A stretch of 64,000 bases of DNA. Source: Cupriavidus pauculus (lineage in GTDB: Bacteria > Pseudomonadota > Gammaproteobacteria > Burkholderiales > Burkholderiaceae). Position numbers and translations under genes: made by a program. The stretch covers positions 1,240,001 through 1,304,000 of the forward strand of contig NZ_CP033970.1 in NCBI RefSeq assembly GCF_003854935.1. Direction: 5' to 3'. Of this stretch, positions 61,092 to 64,000 are shown one piece after another. Numbering within the stretch: the stretch's first letter is position 1; every line of letters starts with the position of its first letter. The notes under the pieces were generated by a model that saw nothing but the letters and a program-made list of their open reading frames with translations, did no database searches and was not told the origin of the DNA.

Positions 61092-61955
61092 ATGAAGCTC
61101 GTTACCTATCTCCACAACGGCAATACGTCCATCGGCAAGGTCGAGGGCGACCTCGTGATCGATCTGCCGCGCAACGATCCGGCCCTGCCCGACACCATGC
61201 AGGAACTGCTCGAAGCCGGCCCGGCCGCGCTGGACCGCGCCCGCGCCGTGCGCGGCGGCTTTACCGCGCCACTGTCGGCGGTGACGCTGCTGGCACCGGT
61301 GCCCAAGCCGTCGAAATACCTGGCCATCGGCATGAACTACCGCAAGCACGTGGCGGAGGCGGCCAAGGTGGGCGTCCATACGCCGCCCGTGCAGGTCTGG
61401 TTCAACAAGCAGGTGTCGTGCATCAACGACCCGTTCGGCGACGTGCACATGCCGGTGGTCTCGGCGCAGCTCGACTACGAGGTGGAACTGTGCGCGGTCA
61501 TCGGCACCCGCTGCCGGCATGTGAGCCGCGAGGACGCCCCGTCGGTCATCGCCGGCTACATGGTCTGCAACGACGTGTCCGTGCGCGACTGGCAGCTGGC
61601 GTCGCAGACGATGACCATCGGCAAGTCGTTCGACACGTGCGGCCCGATCGGCCCGTGGATCGTCACCCCAGACGAACTGGGCGACCCCCACGCGCTGCGC
61701 CTGCGGATGTGGGTCAACGGCGAACTGCGCCAGGACGACGTGACCGGCGCGATGATCCACGACATCTACGACCAGGTGGTGCATCTGTCGAAGGCATTCA
61801 CGCTGGAGCCAGGCGACCTGCTGGCCACCGGCACGCCGTCCGGCGTGGGCGTGGCGATGGACCCGCCGTCCTACCTGAAGGTGGGCGACGTCATGCGCGC
61901 CGAGATCGACGGCATCGGCCACATCGAGAACCGCGTGGTGGCCGAACCCGCCTGA
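61092..61955 (+). CDS. Fumarylacetoacetate hydrolase family protein
   Basis: A 287-residue FAH-fold enzyme. LAIGMNYRKHVAEA, DYEVELCAVIG (metal-binding Glu pair), YMVCNDVSVRDWQ, KSFDTCGPIGPWIV and GTPSGVGVAM are the family motifs. Such enzymes hydrolyse acylpyruvates, decarboxylate 4-oxalocrotonate or hydrate 2-oxopent-4-enoate in meta-cleavage pathways. Its place after the dioxygenase operon fits one of those late steps; which one cannot be decided from sequence. Confidence 0.92.
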   Translation: MKLVTYLHNGNTSIGKVEGDLVIDLPRNDPALPDTMQELLEAGPAALDRARAVRGGFTAPLSAVTLLAPVPKPSKYLAIGMNYRKHVAEAAKVGVHTPPVQVWFNKQVSCINDPFGDVHMPVVSAQLDYEVELCAVIGTRCRHVSREDAPSVIAGYMVCNDVSVRDWQLASQTMTIGKSFDTCGPIGPWIVTPDELGDPHALRLRMWVNGELRQDDVTGAMIHDIYDQVVHLSKAFTLEPGDLLATGTPSGVGVAMDPPSYLKVGDVMRAEIDGIGHIENRVVAEPA

Positions 61956-62097
61956 CCCGCCCCCGGCGGGAGTAGCCCCGCAGCACCCCAGTACCCAGCG
62001 CCGTCGCCACCAGGCCGGCCCGCCATGTCCGCCGCCGCGCGGGCAGGGCGGCCTGTTGCCCGGCGCCACGGCACACCGGCTGTCCCACCTCACTTTG

Positions 62098-63258
62098 ATG
62101 ACGCCTATGCAAACCAAGAACGAAGTCGTGGACCCCTGTCAGGCCGGCCGTCCGGCCAGCCCGATGCGCCGCCGGATCGGCGCGATGCTGGGCGGCCTGC
62201 TGGCCAGCCAGGCCGTACCCGCGCGTGCGCAGTCGCAACCGCAACCACAGTCGCAGCCGCAGCCGCAGGACGGCATGGCGGGCGTGCAGCGCATCGACGT
62301 CCACCATCACATCCTGCCGCCGGTCTTCCGCCAGGCCATGGGCGAGGAGGCCATCGGCGCGCCGGCGCCGAACCGCGTGGCGCCGCAGTGGAAGGTGGCC
62401 GATTCGCTGGGCCTGATGGACCGGCAGGGCATCACCACCGCCGTGGTCTCGGCGCCGCCGCTGTGGATGCCCGACATGGCCAGGACGCGCCAGCTCACGC
62501 GCGCCTGCAACGAGTTCGCCGCGCAGATGGTCAGCGACCACCCGTCGCGCTTCGGCACGTTCAGCGCGCTGCCGTTGCCCGACGTGCGCGCGGCCATGGC
62601 CGAGATCACCCATGCGTTCGACGTGCTGAAGGCCGACGGCATCGGCCTGATGACCAACTATGGCGACAAGTACCTGGGGCACGCCGATTTCGCGCCGGTC
62701 TTTGCGGAACTGAACCGCCGCAAGGCCGTGGTCTACGTGCATCCCACGTCGTGCCAGTGCCATCGCGGCCTGCTGCCGGAGCAGCCCGATTCGCTGATCG
62801 AGTTCCCGCATGACACCACGCGCGCCGTGTCCAGCCTGATGTTCTCGGGCGTGTTCAGCCGCTGCCCGGACATCCGCTTCATCTTCTCGCACGCCGGCGG
62901 CACGGTGCCCTACCTGGCCACGCGCATGGCTATCCTCGGCTCGCTGGACAAGACGCTGGCCCGCCAGGTGCCAGAGGGCGTGATGCCGTTGCTCAAGCGG
63001 CTGTACTACGACACCGCGATTGCCGCGAACCCGATCTCGATGGCGGCGCTGCGCAAGCTGGTCACGCCGGCCAACATCGTCCTGGGTACCGATTTTCCGT
63101 TTGTTCCGGAAACCGGCACGCAGGCCACGTTTGCCGGGCTGCGGGATGTGGGCTTCAGCGCCGAGGAGCTGCGCGCGGTGGAAGGCGGCAACGCGGCGCG
63201 GCTGCTGGCGCGGGTGGCCAGCCAGGGTGCGCGGCTGGGGACGGCGCAGGCGAGCTAG
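62098..63258 (+). CDS. Amidohydrolase-2 family protein with an export signal
   Basis: A 386-residue amidohydrolase. The N-terminus MRRRIGAMLGGLLASQAVPARAQ (Met at 62164-62166) is Tat-like, with an Arg-rich start and an ARA-Q cleavage site, followed by a short Gln/Pro linker QSQPQPQSQPQPQ. The core IDVHHHILP, YVHPTS, FIFSHAGGTVPYL and LGTDFPFVPE is the ACMSD-like TIM barrel. The start is uncertain: 62098, 62107 and 62164 are possible, none with a clear ribosome site. It is the second ACMSD-like protein of the cluster and probably acts outside the cytoplasm, unlike the gene at 55895. Confidence 0.8.
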   Translation: MTPMQTKNEVVDPCQAGRPASPMRRRIGAMLGGLLASQAVPARAQSQPQPQSQPQPQDGMAGVQRIDVHHHILPPVFRQAMGEEAIGAPAPNRVAPQWKVADSLGLMDRQGITTAVVSAPPLWMPDMARTRQLTRACNEFAAQMVSDHPSRFGTFSALPLPDVRAAMAEITHAFDVLKADGIGLMTNYGDKYLGHADFAPVFAELNRRKAVVYVHPTSCQCHRGLLPEQPDSLIEFPHDTTRAVSSLMFSGVFSRCPDIRFIFSHAGGTVPYLATRMAILGSLDKTLARQVPEGVMPLLKRLYYDTAIAANPISMAALRKLVTPANIVLGTDFPFVPETGTQATFAGLRDVGFSAEELRAVEGGNAARLLARVASQGARLGTAQAS

Positions 63259-63298
63259 CCCGGCCACCCAATTCTCATAAAAAAGACGGAGGAGACCC

Positions 63299-64000
63299 AT
63301 GACAATCAAACTGAAACACCTGGCGCTGGGCTGCGCGGCGGCGCTGCCGGCGCTGGCGGGCGCGCAGTCCGTGACGCTGTACGGCGTGGTCGATACGGGC
63401 GTGGAGATGGTCAACCACGCCGGCCCGACGCAGGGCACCGTGGTGCGCATGCCTAACCTGTCCGCCTCGGTGCCGTCGCGCTGGGGGCTGCGCGGCGTGG
63501 AAGACCTGGGCGGCGGCCTGAAATCGCAGTTCGTGCTGGAATCGGGCTTCGCGCCTGATACCGGCGCGGCCAATTTCGGCAACCGCCTGTTCGGCCGGCA
63601 AGCGTGGGTGGGGCTGTCGGGAGACTGGGGCCAGGTCGCGTTCGGGCGCCAGTACACGATGATGTTCTGGGCCACGCTCGACGCGGACATCCTGGGGCCG
63701 AACACGTTCGGGTCCGGCGCGCTCGATCCGACGATCCCGAACTCGCGCGCGGACAACGCCATCTCGTACAAGGGCAAGTTCGGCGGGCTGACGGTGGGCG
63801 CCACCTACAGCTTTGGCCGCGACGCGGCGGTGGCCGCGCCCAGTCCGTCGAGCAACAACTGCGCGGGCGAGAATCCCGCCGACAAGCGGGCCTGCCGCGA
63901 GTGGTCGGCGCTGCTGATGTACGAGACGCCGCACTTCGGCGTGGCGGCGGCCTACGATTCGTGGCGCGGCGGCCCGGGCGCCTTTGGCGGCCTTACCAGC
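63299..64000 (+). CDS. Gram-negative porin (3' end outside window)
   Basis: A trimeric general porin of the Burkholderiales type (OmpC/Omp32-like). MTIKLKHLALGCAAALPALAGA is the signal peptide, followed by QSVTLYGVVDTGVEMV, SRWGLRGVEDLGGGLKSQFVLESGF, RQAWVGLSGDWGQVAFGRQYTMMF and LTVGATYSFGRD, typical alternating strands. GGAGGAG precedes the ATG at 63299. The window ends after 234 codons, without stop, so about a third of a normal ~350-400-residue porin is missing. It probably lets the aromatic substrate through the outer membrane. Confidence 0.93.
   Translation, partial: MTIKLKHLALGCAAALPALAGAQSVTLYGVVDTGVEMVNHAGPTQGTVVRMPNLSASVPSRWGLRGVEDLGGGLKSQFVLESGFAPDTGAANFGNRLFGRQAWVGLSGDWGQVAFGRQYTMMFWATLDADILGPNTFGSGALDPTIPNSRADNAISYKGKFGGLTVGATYSFGRDAAVAAPSPSSNNCAGENPADKRACREWSALLMYETPHFGVAAAYDSWRGGPGAFGGLTS

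Noticed and set aside
62223-62268. CAGTCGCAACCGCAA-type tandem repeat as a microsatellite or CRISPR-like array
   Set aside because: It encodes the Gln/Pro linker in frame and has no spacers; it is a coding low-complexity segment.

Overview
The window is high-GC DNA (roughly two-thirds G+C) whose gene set points to a betaproteobacterium of the order Burkholderiales, most like Cupriavidus or Ralstonia. The signs are two Bug-type periplasmic solute-binding proteins, many LysR regulators, a cyanide-insensitive-type cytochrome bd oxidase, a chemoreceptor ending in NWETF, sigma-28-type flagellar promoters and a Burkholderiales-type porin. This is inference from gene content, not a species call. No tRNA, rRNA, CRISPR array or intact insertion sequence was seen.

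Region 1 (1-8689) is a sugar-modification locus of two convergent operons. The left-to-right operon encodes an acyltransferase/hydrolase fusion, the 3-dehydratase RfbH, a cupin epimerase, a short-chain epimerase/reductase and a second acyltransferase. The right-to-left operon encodes a large SPINDLY/O-GlcNAc-transferase-like glycosyltransferase, RfbF and RfbG. Together they could make a CDP-3,6-dideoxyhexose and put sugar on protein. Region 2 (8877-14665) is the late flagellar operon set fliC, flaG, fliD, fliS, fliT, fliK and an flhB-like gene, all on the minus strand; fliC has a clear sigma-28 promoter. The side-by-side position makes flagellin the likely acceptor of the sugar. Region 3 (14798-17998) holds an Hfq-like Sm-fold gene, a candidate sigma-28-driven structured RNA and a chemoreceptor.

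Region 4 (18194-23828) carries a drug-efflux MFS gene, a DUF2236 oxygenase-like gene, and cydAB (CIO type) with a GbsR/MarR regulator. Region 5 (about 23880-26950) is a lower-GC patch with a SIR2-like DUF4917 gene, a frameshifted YezG/DUF600 immunity-like gene and a hypothetical gene; it looks horizontally acquired.

Region 6 (27140-34191) is a catabolic operon (Bug, CaiB/BaiF CoA-transferase, cyclase, Bug, CitE-like lyase) with a divergent LysR gene, followed by an NmrA-like gene. Region 7 (34399-41167) has two LysR genes, an isochorismatase-GMC oxidoreductase pair behind a triple repeat operator, a decayed hydrolase, an NDH-2-like flavoprotein and an Rrf2 regulator. Region 8 (41383-50265) has a GGDEF-EAL signalling protein, a MocR regulator, mmsA, a LysR regulator, a PaiB-like protein and a frameshifted ferredoxin reductase.

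Region 9 (50275-64000) begins with an MlrC-like peptidase and an MFS importer divergent from a LysR gene. It continues with an aromatic-degradation cluster: aldehyde dehydrogenase, ACMSD-like decarboxylase, two-component flavin monooxygenase, extradiol dioxygenase, MFS, FAH-family hydrolase, exported amidohydrolase and a porin cut off by the window end. Paired GGTTG-N6-CAACC palindromes sit at two promoters of this cluster and probably define one regulon.
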